The translations under genes were made by a program, and so were the position numbers. From Alphaproteobacteria bacterium (GTDB taxonomy: Bacteria > Pseudomonadota > Alphaproteobacteria > GCA-016699305): 64,000 bases of DNA. Below the pieces are notes generated by a model. It did no database searches and was not told the origin of the DNA. It saw only the letters and a list, made by a program, of their open reading frames with translations. Shown here in pieces: positions 1 through 8,221 of this stretch (position 1 is the first letter of the stretch; every line of letters starts with the position of its first letter). The stretch lies in assembly GCA_016699305.1 (NCBI GenBank), contig CP064970.1, positions 868,001-932,000 of the forward strand. Reading direction: 5' to 3'.

Positions 1-942
1 CTTGCGGCTGCGTACGAAGGCGGGCGGATCGGCGCTGACCATCTCAAAGCGCACCCCAGCGGCAAAGGCCTGTTCCAGATAGTCGAAAGCCTCGGCCTTG
101 ATGAACTGGCAGTGTCCCGACACGTCGTTGCGAACAGCGTTGCCGTTGGCCAGTTCCACCGCATGGGCCGAGGCGTCCACCCCGACCACCCGTGCCGCGC
201 CCATTCGGGCCGCCGTCACCCCAAAGCCGCCCGCGAAGCTGTAGAGGTCCAATAGCGTGCGGCCCTTGGCCATACGGGCCACCAAGGCGCGGTTGTCGCG
301 TTGATCGAAGAACCATCCGGTTTTCTGGCCGTCTTGCGGATCGACGCGGAAATGGCCGCCATTCTCTTCGATCTCAAGATCGGCGGGAATCTGCCCAAAG
401 GCCATGCGCTCTTCTTCTTCCAGCCCCTCCAGCCGTGAGACGGGCGAGTCGTTACGCCAGATCATGGCTTGGGGACTGACAAGGTCTTGCACCGCCGCCT
501 CGATCTGAGGGGCCAGCAGCCTCATGGTGGCGGTGTTGGCTTGGCCCACGATGACCGAGCCATAACGATCCAGCACAAGCCCCGGCAAGGAATCGGCCTC
601 GGCATGGACCCAGCGGTAATAGGGCGTATCGAACAAGGTTTCGCGTAGTGCCAAGGCCGCCGCCAGTCGCACTCGCACAAAATCACGATCCACGCAGGCC
701 CCCGGATCGGGGGTCAAGCGGCGCGCCGCGATCAGGCTGTGCGGATTGAAACCCGCCACGCCCAAAGCCTCGCCCCCCGCCGCCGCCAAGCGCACCAACC
801 CGCCCGGCGGCAAAGCCTTGGCTGGCGCGTCCATCTCGATCTCGTTGGAATACAGCCACGGATGCCCCGCCACCAAGCGCTTGTGGCCGCCCTGACGCAA
901 CCGCAGGACCGGATAAGAAGGGGAAGATGTCAATGGAGCCAT
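1..942 (-). CDS. Class I SAM-dependent rRNA large-subunit methyltransferase (RlmI-like), 3' end outside window
   Basis: The reverse strand reads open from an ATG at 942 to the window edge, giving 314 residues without a stop. The start reads MAPLTSSPSYPVLRLRQGG, followed by a PUA-like N-terminal domain (HPWLYSNEIE). The methyltransferase core has the SAM-binding stretch LLDLYSFAGGFGVTAARMGA, an acidic strand end (VVGVDAS) and the motif DPPAFVRSRK near the edge. This order and the DPPxF motif are typical of COG1092/RlmI enzymes, which make m5C in 23S rRNA. The C-terminal part lies outside the window, so the exact subfamily stays open. The gene diverges from lpxD, with about 110 bp between the starts. 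Confidence 0.85.
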   Translation of the reverse strand, partial: MAPLTSSPSYPVLRLRQGGHKRLVAGHPWLYSNEIEMDAPAKALPPGGLVRLAAAGGEALGVAGFNPHSLIAARRLTPDPGACVDRDFVRVRLAAALALRETLFDTPYYRWVHAEADSLPGLVLDRYGSVIVGQANTATMRLLAPQIEAAVQDLVSPQAMIWRNDSPVSRLEGLEEEERMAFGQIPADLEIEENGGHFRVDPQDGQKTGWFFDQRDNRALVARMAKGRTLLDLYSFAGGFGVTAARMGAARVVGVDASAHAVELANGNAVRNDVSGHCQFIKAEAFDYLEQAFAAGVRFEMVSADPPAFVRSRK

Positions 943-1055
943 CGGATGAGAGCCTGTCCGCAAGAAGCTGTGGGGAATGAGCTGGAATTGGTGTATGACA
1001 TAAACCGGTCCGGCGTCCACCGCCCTATCCGTCACATCCCGTCGAAAAAGGTCTC

Positions 1056-2165
1056 ATGTCCTCCGCACTTTCCCTTGCACACATCGCCAAGGCCCTCGAT
1101 GCGGCCTGGACAGGCGACGGCGCATTGACCATTCGCCGCCCCGTCCATCCGGCGGCAGCCCAGACCCCCGATGACCTGGCCGTGGCCATGGCCGATGATC
1201 TTCTGCCCCTGCTGGCGGAATGTCCTGCCCAATCCGCCATGGTGCATGAGAGCGCCAAGGATCGTCCCGAGCTGGCCAAGATGAAGGCCGTGATCTTCGT
1301 CGCGCGTCCGCGCCTGGCTTTATCGGGATTGACCCAGCTTTTTGCCCTGACGCCCTACGCTTTGCCGGGCATTCACCCTTCTGCCATTGTGGACGCCACT
1401 GCCCAAATCGGCCAAGACGTGTCCATCGGGCCAGGCTGTTATGTCGGGCCGGGGGCTGTGATCGGCGAGCGCGCCGTTCTGTTGTCCCAGATCAGCATCG
1501 GGCGCGACGCCCAGCTTGGCCCCGATGGCCTGGTGCATCCGGGTGTGCGCGTTGGCGAGCGGGTGCGTATCGGCGCGCGCGTCATCATCCATGCCAATGC
1601 CGTGATCGGCGCGGATGGATTCAGCTTTGTCACGCCCGAGGCGGGCAGCGTGGAAACCGCCAAGGCCACCGGTACAGTGCAGGCGACCAATACACGGCTT
1701 TTGCGTATCGCTTCTCTGGGCACCGTGGTGATCGGCGACGATGTCGAGATCGGCGCCAATGCCTGCATCGATCGCGGCACCCTGGCCGATACGGTGATCG
1801 GCAACGCCACCAAAATCGACAATCTGGTTCAGATTGGCCACAATGTCCGCATCGGCGACACATGCATGATCTGCGGCCAATCGGGTATCGCGGGCAGCAC
1901 GGTCATCGGCGACCGGGTGGTCATCGGCGGCGGTTCCGGCCTTGCGGATCATCTCAAAGTTGGTAACGATGCCGTTCTAATGGGCGGATCACGGGTTGGC
2001 GGTCATATCGCCGCGCAAACCGTCGTGGTCGGCTATCCCGCCATGCCGCGCGACAAGGCTTTGCAGCAATTGATCGATCTGCGACGCTTGCATACGCTCT
2101 TCGAGAAAGTATCTGATATGGAACAAAGAGTACAGCGACTTGAGCCGCCGCCGGAAAAAGGCTAG
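1056..2165 (+). CDS. lpxD: UDP-3-O-acylglucosamine N-acyltransferase LpxD
   Basis: The 369-residue protein has an N-terminal uridine-binding domain (residues 1 to about 100) and then a long left-handed beta-helix built of hexapeptide repeats (IGQDVSIGPGCYVGPGAVIG, IGDDVEIGANACIDRGT). The segment KIDNLVQIGHNVRIG contains the conserved catalytic histidine region. The C terminus is a short helical, coiled tail. LpxD adds the second 3-hydroxyacyl chain in lipid A synthesis, taking it from acyl-ACP. An acyl carrier protein gene and a ketoacyl-ACP synthase gene follow on the same strand at 51 and 33 bp, so the three probably form an operon for outer-membrane acyl chains. The usual neighbours bamA, fabZ and lpxA are absent. 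Confidence 0.95.
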   Translation: MSSALSLAHIAKALDAAWTGDGALTIRRPVHPAAAQTPDDLAVAMADDLLPLLAECPAQSAMVHESAKDRPELAKMKAVIFVARPRLALSGLTQLFALTPYALPGIHPSAIVDATAQIGQDVSIGPGCYVGPGAVIGERAVLLSQISIGRDAQLGPDGLVHPGVRVGERVRIGARVIIHANAVIGADGFSFVTPEAGSVETAKATGTVQATNTRLLRIASLGTVVIGDDVEIGANACIDRGTLADTVIGNATKIDNLVQIGHNVRIGDTCMICGQSGIAGSTVIGDRVVIGGGSGLADHLKVGNDAVLMGGSRVGGHIAAQTVVVGYPAMPRDKALQQLIDLRRLHTLFEKVSDMEQRVQRLEPPPEKG

Positions 2166-2216
2166 CAAGAGTACCTGCCCTTTGGGGCGCAGTGTCTGAC
2201 AACAGGATCAGGAACG

Positions 2217-2471
2217 ATGAGCAACATCACAGATGACATTTTGGATATCGTGGCGTCCAAGGCCATGGTGGACCGTGCCAAGCTTTTGCCCGAGGCGAAG
2301 CTGACCGATCTGCAAATCAGTTCGCTGGACGTTGTGGAAATCGTCTTCGCGCTGGAAGATAAGTTCGGCATCCAAATTCCCTTCAACGCCAACGACTCCA
2401 AGGTCGAGTTTCAAACGGTGGGCGAGGTGATCTCCGCCGTGGAGAAACTGGTTGCCGCCAAAAAGGCCTAA
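2217..2471 (+). CDS. Acyl carrier protein (dedicated, AcpXL/AcpP-like)
   Basis: This 84-residue acidic helical protein carries the phosphopantetheine attachment motif as ISSLDVVE, with Ser36 as the predicted attachment serine. The usual Asp before that serine is replaced by Ser. Helix II/III residues EIVFALEDKFGIQIP are typical of the family. It sits between lpxD and a beta-ketoacyl-ACP synthase, so it may serve a specific acyl product (lipid A or another envelope lipid) rather than bulk fatty-acid synthesis; that role is inferred from position only. Confidence 0.85.
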   Translation: MSNITDDILDIVASKAMVDRAKLLPEAKLTDLQISSLDVVEIVFALEDKFGIQIPFNANDSKVEFQTVGEVISAVEKLVAAKKA

Positions 2472-2504
2472 GCCTGGGCCGTCATTGATAAAGGATCATG
2501 CGGG

Positions 2505-3728
2505 ATGAGCGAATCCGTCGTCGTCACCGGCCTTGGCGTTGTGTCGCCCTTGGGCCTTGATGTGCCGTCTTTTTGGTCGGCATTGACGGCTGGCCGCTGC
2601 GCCATCGGCCCTATCCGTAACATCAATACCGAAGGGCTGACCAACGCCGTCGCCGCCGAAATCCACGACTTTGACCCTGCCAAGCATTTCGATCCGCGCA
2701 AACTGCCTTTGCTGGACAGATTCAGCCAGATGGCCGTGGTGGCCGCGCGCGAGGCAGTGGCCCAATCCGGCCTGCCGCTTGGCCAATCCGATTTGGCCGA
2801 GCAAACCGCGTGCATCATGGGCACGGGCGTGGGCGGCCAAACGACGTTGGAAGAATCCTATACCAAGCTGATGACCAGCGACCGGCCCAATGTGCGGGTG
2901 CATCCCTTTACCGTGCCACGTTTGATGGCCAATGCCGCCGGCAGCCAGATCAGCATGGATATGGGCATCACGGGGCCGGGCTTTACGGTGGCCAGCGCCT
3001 GCGCGTCATCGACCCACGCCATCGGCGTCGCGTATCAGATGGTCCGCTCGGGCGCGGTCCGCGCGGCGGTGACGGGCGGGTCCGAGGCTTGCTTGACCTT
3101 TGGCACGCTCAAGGGCTGGGAAGCTTTGCGCGTCATGGCCCCCGACACCTGCCGCCCGTTCTCGACCGGCCGCGCCGGGATGGTGCTGGGCGAAGGCGCG
3201 GCGGTCGTCGTGTTAGAGCGAGAAAGCGATGCCAAGGCGCGCGGCGCGCATATTCTGGCGCATCTGGCCGGTTTCGGCATGAGTTCGGACGCGCGCGACA
3301 TCACCACGCCCGACGCCAATGGCTCGACCCGCGCCATGCGTTTGGCCCTGCGCGACGCCGGACTGAACCCGCAGGACGTGGACCATATCAACGCCCACGG
3401 CACCGGCACGCGCCTGAACGACACCACCGAATCCGCCGCCATGCATATGGTGTTCGAGGCTCATACGAAGAACATCGCCGTCTCGGCCTGCAAATCCTCG
3501 TTCGGTCACGCCTTGGGCGGTGCCGGCGCGCTGGAATTCATCGCCACGGTCATGGCCCTGCGCGAGGGCGTGGCACCGCCGACGCTGGGTTTCCAAGGGC
3601 CAGACCCCGAATGCGATTTGGATATCGTGGCCAACGAGGCGCGTCCCATGCCCGGCATGAAGACCGCCCTGTCCAATTCCTTCGCCTTCGGCGGCCTGAA
3701 CGCGGTATTGGCCCTGCGCCGCTATTAG
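2505..3728 (+). CDS. Beta-ketoacyl-ACP synthase (FabF/KAS II family)
   Basis: This 407-residue thiolase-fold condensing enzyme begins VVVTGLGVVSPLG. The predicted catalytic residues are present: Cys166 (ASACASSTHA), His298 (NAHGTGTRLND), Lys330 and His335 (KSSFGHALGGAGALE), with the C-terminal glycine-rich loop NSFAFGGLNA. The length equals that of FabF. It is the third gene of the lpxD-acp-KAS group and would elongate acyl chains on the neighbouring carrier protein. Sequence alone does not separate housekeeping FabF from a specialised paralogue, but the pairing with a private ACP favours a specialised one. Confidence 0.9.
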   Translation: MSESVVVTGLGVVSPLGLDVPSFWSALTAGRCAIGPIRNINTEGLTNAVAAEIHDFDPAKHFDPRKLPLLDRFSQMAVVAAREAVAQSGLPLGQSDLAEQTACIMGTGVGGQTTLEESYTKLMTSDRPNVRVHPFTVPRLMANAAGSQISMDMGITGPGFTVASACASSTHAIGVAYQMVRSGAVRAAVTGGSEACLTFGTLKGWEALRVMAPDTCRPFSTGRAGMVLGEGAAVVVLERESDAKARGAHILAHLAGFGMSSDARDITTPDANGSTRAMRLALRDAGLNPQDVDHINAHGTGTRLNDTTESAAMHMVFEAHTKNIAVSACKSSFGHALGGAGALEFIATVMALREGVAPPTLGFQGPDPECDLDIVANEARPMPGMKTALSNSFAFGGLNAVLALRRY

Positions 3729-3967
3729 GCCACTATGGCTGATCCAAGGCCATCGGCCAGGGCAGATGATGATCCCTCGCATAAAGTCTAGGATATGCAA
3801 AAAGATCCTTTCAAAACTTGAACATCAGCACCACATTAAACGGAGGGTGTTCTGTATGCCGACAGATACCGATTTTATTAAATCCGACACGGAAATGCTG
3901 GGATAGAGCGCACAAGGTGGTAGTCTTGGCGTCGCCCTATCATCCGACCGATCTAGAAAGTCCCATC

Positions 3968-4600
3968 ATGCCATTGACGCCCTATAGCGACAGGCCGCAG
4001 ACAGTTTTTGATACGTTGCGGATGATTGCGCATGACTCGCCCGATGAGAGAATCAGCGTCGAGGCATTTTCCAAAGGGCTGGGGCGACGCGGCTATGGCA
4101 TCTTGATGGTCACGCTGAACTTGCCCAATCTGATCCCCTTGCCCTTGCCGCTGTTGTCGTTCATTTTTGGTTTGCCCTTGGCCTTGGTGGCGCTGCAATT
4201 GCTGCTGGGGCGCGAAAACCCCTGGATTCCTCCCTTCCTTCTCCGCCGTGGCATCCGTAAGCAGGAAATTTTGTATGTGTGCGACCAAGCCGAGGCGCGC
4301 TATGGCCGCTTCCATCGGTGGATTCATCCGCGCCTTCCTGCCCTTACGCGCCGATGGGGCGTAAGGGTCATCGGCTTTGCCATTTGCCTGTTGGCTTCCA
4401 TGATGGTGTTGCCGATTCCGTTTGGCAATCTGGTGCTGGCGATCCCCATTGCGATCCTGTCGCTGGGCTTGATCGAGCGTGACGGGCTTTTTGTGATCCT
4501 GGGATTGGTGCTGGGCGTGGCCGGACTCTTCTTCAATCTGCTGCTCGGCTCATCCATTCTCTATGGCATGCTCGTGGCCACGCAGCATCTGTTTGGCTAG
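3968..4600 (+). CDS. Exopolysaccharide synthesis ExoD family membrane protein
   Basis: About 210 residues from the ATG at 3968. An earlier in-frame ATG at 3818 would add 50 residues of low-complexity sequence unlike the family. A cytoplasmic N terminus (TLRMIAHDSPDERISVEAFSKGLGRRGYG) is followed by several hydrophobic helices (LIPLPLPLLSFIFGLPLALV, VIGFAICLLASMMVLPIPFGN and a long C-terminal hydrophobic block). This matches the ExoD family, first described in rhizobial exopolysaccharide production; the molecular function is not known. It appears monocistronic. Confidence 0.8.
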   Translation: MPLTPYSDRPQTVFDTLRMIAHDSPDERISVEAFSKGLGRRGYGILMVTLNLPNLIPLPLPLLSFIFGLPLALVALQLLLGRENPWIPPFLLRRGIRKQEILYVCDQAEARYGRFHRWIHPRLPALTRRWGVRVIGFAICLLASMMVLPIPFGNLVLAIPIAILSLGLIERDGLFVILGLVLGVAGLFFNLLLGSSILYGMLVATQHLFG

Positions 4601-4614
4601 ACAGCGCCGCCTTC

Positions 4615-4971
4615 TTATCCCCCCGCCACCGAGAAGCTTTCCCCGCAGCCGCATTTTCCGGTCTCATTCGGGTTGAGAAAGACAAAACCGGCACGCAGCT
4701 TGTCTTCTTTCCAGTCCATGGTGGTCCCGATGAGGTACAAACTGGCCGCAGGGTCCAGGGCAATGCGTGCGCCGTGGCATTCCACCACATCGGCATGGGG
4801 GGGAATCTGATCCACATAGGTCATCGTATAGGACAAACCCGAACATCCCTTATTTCCCACGCCTAGCAGCAAGGCCGTCGCGGGCGGGTCGCGCCTCGCC
4901 AGCAATTCGGCCACGCGGCGGGCAGCGGTTTCGGTGACAATGATGGGCGGCGGTAAAGCGGGGCTTGGCAT
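4615..4971 (-). CDS. HesB/IscA-type iron-sulfur assembly protein (SufA-like)
   Basis: A 118-residue A-type carrier with the three conserved cysteines at 43 (KGCSGLSY) and 107/109 (KCGCGESF), preceded by the family signature ITVTE-like start (IIVTETAARRVAELL). A-type carriers pass Fe-S clusters from a scaffold to apoproteins. The gene is 20 bp downstream of a SufT-like gene on the same strand, with a palindromic operator candidate upstream of the pair. The rest of a suf/isc operon is not adjacent; a SufU scaffold gene lies about 7.5 kb away on the other strand. Confidence 0.9.
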   Translation of the reverse strand: MPSPALPPPIIVTETAARRVAELLARRDPPATALLLGVGNKGCSGLSYTMTYVDQIPPHADVVECHGARIALDPAASLYLIGTTMDWKEDKLRAGFVFLNPNETGKCGCGESFSVAGG

Positions 4972-4991
4972 GATGGGGGGAATCCTTCTTC

Positions 4992-5384
4992 TTAAAACAT
5001 ATTCAGGCTAAGGCGCGCTTCGTCCGACATGCGGGCAGGGGTCCAGGGAGGATCCCAAACCAAGGCCACCTGACTGGCGGCCACCCCCTCTACCGTGAGC
5101 GAGGCTTGACGGACCATCTCGGGCATCTCACCCGCCACGGGACAGCCGGGTGCCGTCAGAGTCATGGTGATCGACACGTTCTGGCCCTGGCCATCCGCGC
5201 TGGGGGATAGGTCTATGCCGTAAATCAAACCCAAATCATAGATATTGACCGGGATTTCCGGGTCGCGCACGGTTTTGAGCGCCGTGATGATCGACTCGCG
5301 CAGGCCTAATCCCTCCGTCCCCTCAGAGGGCGGAGTTATGGCGGCATTTTGTTCCGCAGTCGCTGTATTCTTATCTAACTGCAT
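4992..5384 (-). CDS. MIP18/DUF59 family SUF-system protein (SufT-like)
   Basis: The 130-residue protein has a disordered N terminus of about 25 residues and then a single MIP18 (DUF59) domain: IITALKTVRDPEIPVNIYDL, the GLIYGI strand, and the Cys in TLTAPGCPVAGEMP. It ends with the WDPPWTPARMSDEARL signature seen in SUF-linked members. These proteins help mature Fe-S proteins. The gene is the first of a sufT-sufA pair reading leftwards and starts 19 bp from a perfect palindrome that is a candidate regulator site. Confidence 0.88.
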   Translation of the reverse strand: MQLDKNTATAEQNAAITPPSEGTEGLGLRESIITALKTVRDPEIPVNIYDLGLIYGIDLSPSADGQGQNVSITMTLTAPGCPVAGEMPEMVRQASLTVEGVAASQVALVWDPPWTPARMSDEARLSLNMF

Positions 5385-5402
5385 GATTTGTCTTCAATCT
5401 TA

Positions 5403-5426
5403 AATAGGACTATATATAGTCCTATT
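5403..5426. promoter_or_regulatory. Perfect 24-bp palindrome upstream of sufT-sufA, candidate IscR/Rrf2 operator
   Basis: The half-site AATAGGACTATA is followed immediately by its exact reverse complement, centred between 5414 and 5415. It contains GACT and AGTC arms around an A/T centre, the general layout of IscR-type operators. It lies 19 bp upstream of the sufT start. The palindrome and its position are seen directly; the regulator is inferred from the function of the downstream genes. Confidence 0.6.
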
Positions 5427-5522
5427 ACGCGGGGATTGCTTCGTCAAGCCTAGCAACGTTATGATACAATCTCAAGGGCCGCGCGCCCTCGGCTTGACCC
5501 TTTATGCGAGAAACGACCGATT

Positions 5523-6362
5523 ATGATCCGCCGCCGCCGCATCTATGAGGGCAAGTCCAAAGTTCTGTTCGAAGGCCCCGAGCCGGGTACCTTGATCCAG
5601 TATTTCAAGGACGATGCCACGGCGCTGAACGATCAGAAAAAGGGCACCGTGACGGGCAAGGGCGTCCTGAACAACCGCATTTCCGAATTCCTGATGATGC
5701 GCTTGAGCGATATCGGCGTGCCGACGCATTTCGTGCGCCGTTTGAACATGCGCGAACAGATCATCCGCCGGTTAGAGATGATCCCCATCGAGGTGGTGGT
5801 GCGCAACGCCGCCGCCGGATCTTTCGCCCGCCGCTTTGGCATCGAGGAGGGCACGGCCCTGCCGCGCTCGGTGGTGGAGTTTTATTATAAATCGCCCGAG
5901 CTGGGCGATCCGATGGTCTCGGACGAGCATATCACCGCCTTTGGCTGGGCGGGCGCGCATGAGGTGGACGAGTTCATGTCCCTGGCCTTGCGGGTGAATG
6001 ATTACCTGATGGGGCATTTCCTGGGCGCGGGGCTGCGACTGATCGATTTTCGCATGGAGTTTGGCCGCCTATGGGACGCCGACGACATGCAGATCATGCT
6101 GGGCGATGAAATCAGTCCCGATACCTGCCGTCTATGGGACGTAACCAGCGGCGAGCGACTTGATAAAGACCGATTCAGCCGCGACCTGGGCCGCGTGGCC
6201 GAGGCGTATCAAGAGGTGGCGCGCCGCCTGGGCGTGCTGCGCGATATTCCCGAAACCGAGCTGGATAAAACCGACGCAGAGCCCGAAGCCGCCGCCCCCG
6301 ACGGAACGCCCCCCACGCCTGTCGTGAATGCCCCCATTTCCTTTAGGATCGGGCGCAAATAG
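5523..6362 (+). CDS. purC: Phosphoribosylaminoimidazole-succinocarboxamide synthase
   Basis: The 279-residue protein starts MIRRRRIYEGKSKVLF with the YEGKSK nucleotide-binding motif at 8-13. It continues with TALNDQKKGTVTGKGVLNN, the VVRNAAAGSFARRFG segment, LIDFRMEFGR and DEISPDTCRLWD, all SAICAR synthetase signatures. It joins CAIR and aspartate in purine synthesis. A roughly 45-residue acidic, Pro/Ala-rich C-terminal extension (after about residue 237) goes beyond the usual core. The start is an ATG directly after a long non-coding stretch, and no other pur gene is adjacent. Confidence 0.95.
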   Translation: MIRRRRIYEGKSKVLFEGPEPGTLIQYFKDDATALNDQKKGTVTGKGVLNNRISEFLMMRLSDIGVPTHFVRRLNMREQIIRRLEMIPIEVVVRNAAAGSFARRFGIEEGTALPRSVVEFYYKSPELGDPMVSDEHITAFGWAGAHEVDEFMSLALRVNDYLMGHFLGAGLRLIDFRMEFGRLWDADDMQIMLGDEISPDTCRLWDVTSGERLDKDRFSRDLGRVAEAYQEVARRLGVLRDIPETELDKTDAEPEAAAPDGTPPTPVVNAPISFRIGRK

Positions 6363-6434
6363 CGCGCGTTCTTTGCCTCGCAAAAGAAGCTTTCCGCGAT
6401 GATCTCTTGAAACGCTTGGGAGGCGTCTGCCTGT

Positions 6435-6714
6435 TATACTCAGTTCGATTAATTTCCCCATCAGCCTGTATGGGAGTGATATGTCAGGACCATCAGTTCC
6501 ATCGTCAAGGATAGGAGATGGACCCTCGCCTTCGCGAGGATGACTCCCGTGACAAGGGAAAGAACGGGATTTTCACAAGCATTCAACGCTTTTTGTGATA
6601 CCAACCTCTCAACGAGTCATGCCCGCGCAGGCGGGCATCCATCACTTGTCATTCCCGCCTGTGCTGAATTTCAGACACTTCAACCTGTATGGAAATAATA
6701 TGGCCTGACTATAG
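6435..6714 (+). repeat. Dispersed palindromic repeat, form A (MITE-like), copy 1
   Basis: A 280-bp non-coding element fills most of the space between purC and the pilin operon. Its ends are short inverted sequences, TATACTCAG at 6435-6443 and the complement of TATAGTCAG at 6706-6714. Just inside, both ends carry the same motif in the same direction (CAGCCTGTATGGGAGTGATA at 6462 and CAACCTGTATGGAAATAATA at 6682). Internally it has two hairpins (CCTCGCCTTCGCGAGG; CCCGCGCAGGCGGG). Copies near 51.1, 58.5 and 60.0 kb share the ends and the core; no coding sequence is visible. Confidence 0.75.
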
Positions 6715-6735
6715 CGCCCCTATAAGGGCACCTCA

Positions 6736-6788
6736 AGAAAAAGCCCCGCGCCTATGTCCCGACCGTAGAAGGCGAGGAGGCGCGGGGC
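6736..6788 (-). terminator. Rho-independent terminator after the pilin gene
   Basis: Arms GCCCCGCGCCT (6743-6753) and AGGCGCGGGGC (6778-6788) are perfectly complementary. On the reverse strand the stem is followed by a T-run (AAAAA on the plus strand at 6738-6742). It lies about 45 bp downstream of the prepilin-S74 gene stop, so it ends that transcript. Confidence 0.75.
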
Positions 6789-6831
6789 CGTTTGAGCATC
6801 ACGGCGGGAAGAAAACCCCTCCGCCACAGAC

Positions 6832-8217
6832 TTACTGCGCGGCGGGAGCCTCCAGCTTTTCAAGACGCGCACGCAGGGCATCGTTTTCCTCCTTTATCTG
6901 ACGCAAGGCCTCGATGATCGGCGCAACAAGGTTGCCATATTGCACACCCTTCATGCCGTCCTTGCCCGTGGTGGTGACCAATTCCGGAAACACCTTTTCC
7001 ACGTCTTGGGCAATCAAGCCCACGCCCGGCTTGCCGTCTTTCTTCCAGTTAAAAGTGTCGCCGCGGATCTGCAACAGCTTATCCAACGCCCCCTCGATCG
7101 GCTTAATATCGGTTTTGAGCCGGGCATCGGAATTGTAGATGAATTCGACAGCTGTCCAGCGTGTCGCCGTACCGGCACCAGCTACATTAAAGACAGGATT
7201 GGTTACGTCAGGATTTAGAGGATCAGCATCCGACACGGAGATCACGGCCAATGTGTCGCCTGCTCCGCGAAAGAACTTCCACGCTCCACCACTAAAGTCG
7301 CTCGTCGTATTTGCATTGACCGTTTGTAACGCTCCACCTCTGATGGACAAAGAGAAACCAGATCCATCATTCTGCGTGACTTCCTTGATATTAGACAAAT
7401 TATTGTTATTCATGTCCAATGTCGTGAACATCCTATTATATTCCGGAATACCTATATTCAATCGTGCCAACCAGGGAGAAGACGTATCTATATCCGGCGA
7501 CATTTGGACTCGCGCGGCCATATGGCCCGCATTAAAAGCCAAAGGAGACCAATTCGACGTCACGTCTTCAATCCATGCAGCACCCGTGCCACACGCACGG
7601 TTAGCTAGGCACTGGCCAAAGGGCTGGCTATACATAAAACCGCCCTCAGATCCCAGCATGGCGGAGATGGTGCCGCCCTGCTTATCCTCAATCAATTCAC
7701 GGTCTGCAACAGGCACCACAGGGTCTGGTTGCGTTACCACCATAAAACGCCAGCGGAATGTGGCATTGTCTGTTGGAAGCAACGCTGGACTGGTCTGTAG
7801 TCGCTGAGCCACCACACGATAGCGTTGCCCGGTGTATCCCCCCGAATACGGGAACACATTGGTAGCCCCACCCGGAGAATTAGGCAAGAATCCACCGCCG
7901 ATTAACGTCCGATCAGGGATTGAACCCGTCGCCGGACCAATGACAATCTCTCGAACCGCACCCGGAGCGAGCAAAGACGGAGTTCTGGCCCAACTGCCGC
8001 CAGGAGTGCTTGGATTGGCCGCCCCGGCCAAGAATGTGCGTGTCGCTTCAATGATCTGACGAATATTGTCCGCCTCCTGCTTGGCGCGCAATTGTTGCTG
8101 GCCGCTGGCGATGAGACCCCATATACCTGCGAATAACAGGCCCGCGATAGCCAGAACGATGGCCAGTTCCACCAGCGTAAAACCGGACTGGGATGTGATG
8201 GAGTGTGTCTTACGCAT
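6832..8217 (-). CDS. Type IV prepilin-like protein with C-terminal peptidase S74 intramolecular chaperone domain (PilV-like pilus tip protein?)
   Basis: 461 residues from the ATG at 8217, which has GGAGG nine bases upstream overlapping the previous gene's stop. Residues 1-35 are a class III prepilin signal: a short basic leader, the cleavage/methylation motif SGFTLVELAIVLAIAGLLF and a hydrophobic helix. The middle 300 residues are a Gly/Ser/Asn/Thr-rich, beta-looking region. The C terminus (about 355-461) is a peptidase S74 (tailspike/endosialidase) chaperone: NSDARLKTDIKPI with the predicted Ser/Lys cleavage dyad, GLIAQDVEKVFPELV, and a terminal coiled coil ENDALRARLEKLE. The combination suggests a trimeric tip adhesin carried by a pilus or pseudopilus. 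Similarity to conjugative PilV tip adhesins is an inference. Confidence 0.8.
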   Translation of the reverse strand: MRKTHSITSQSGFTLVELAIVLAIAGLLFAGIWGLIASGQQQLRAKQEADNIRQIIEATRTFLAGAANPSTPGGSWARTPSLLAPGAVREIVIGPATGSIPDRTLIGGGFLPNSPGGATNVFPYSGGYTGQRYRVVAQRLQTSPALLPTDNATFRWRFMVVTQPDPVVPVADRELIEDKQGGTISAMLGSEGGFMYSQPFGQCLANRACGTGAAWIEDVTSNWSPLAFNAGHMAARVQMSPDIDTSSPWLARLNIGIPEYNRMFTTLDMNNNNLSNIKEVTQNDGSGFSLSIRGGALQTVNANTTSDFSGGAWKFFRGAGDTLAVISVSDADPLNPDVTNPVFNVAGAGTATRWTAVEFIYNSDARLKTDIKPIEGALDKLLQIRGDTFNWKKDGKPGVGLIAQDVEKVFPELVTTTGKDGMKGVQYGNLVAPIIEALRQIKEENDALRARLEKLEAPAAQ

Positions 8218-8221
8218 GGGA

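Noticed and set aside
3742..3765. Copy of the palindromic repeat after the KAS gene
   Set aside because: Only about 20 bp (CCATCGGCCAGGGCAG region) match; too short to call a copy. The rest of 3729-3967 shows nothing clear.
3213..3800. Antisense frame over the KAS gene
   Set aside because: The KAS has all catalytic residues; the antisense product has no recognisable content.
6435..6714. CRISPR array in the repeat-rich spaces
   Set aside because: Repeats are single palindromic elements, not regularly spaced short repeats with unique spacers, and no cas genes are seen.
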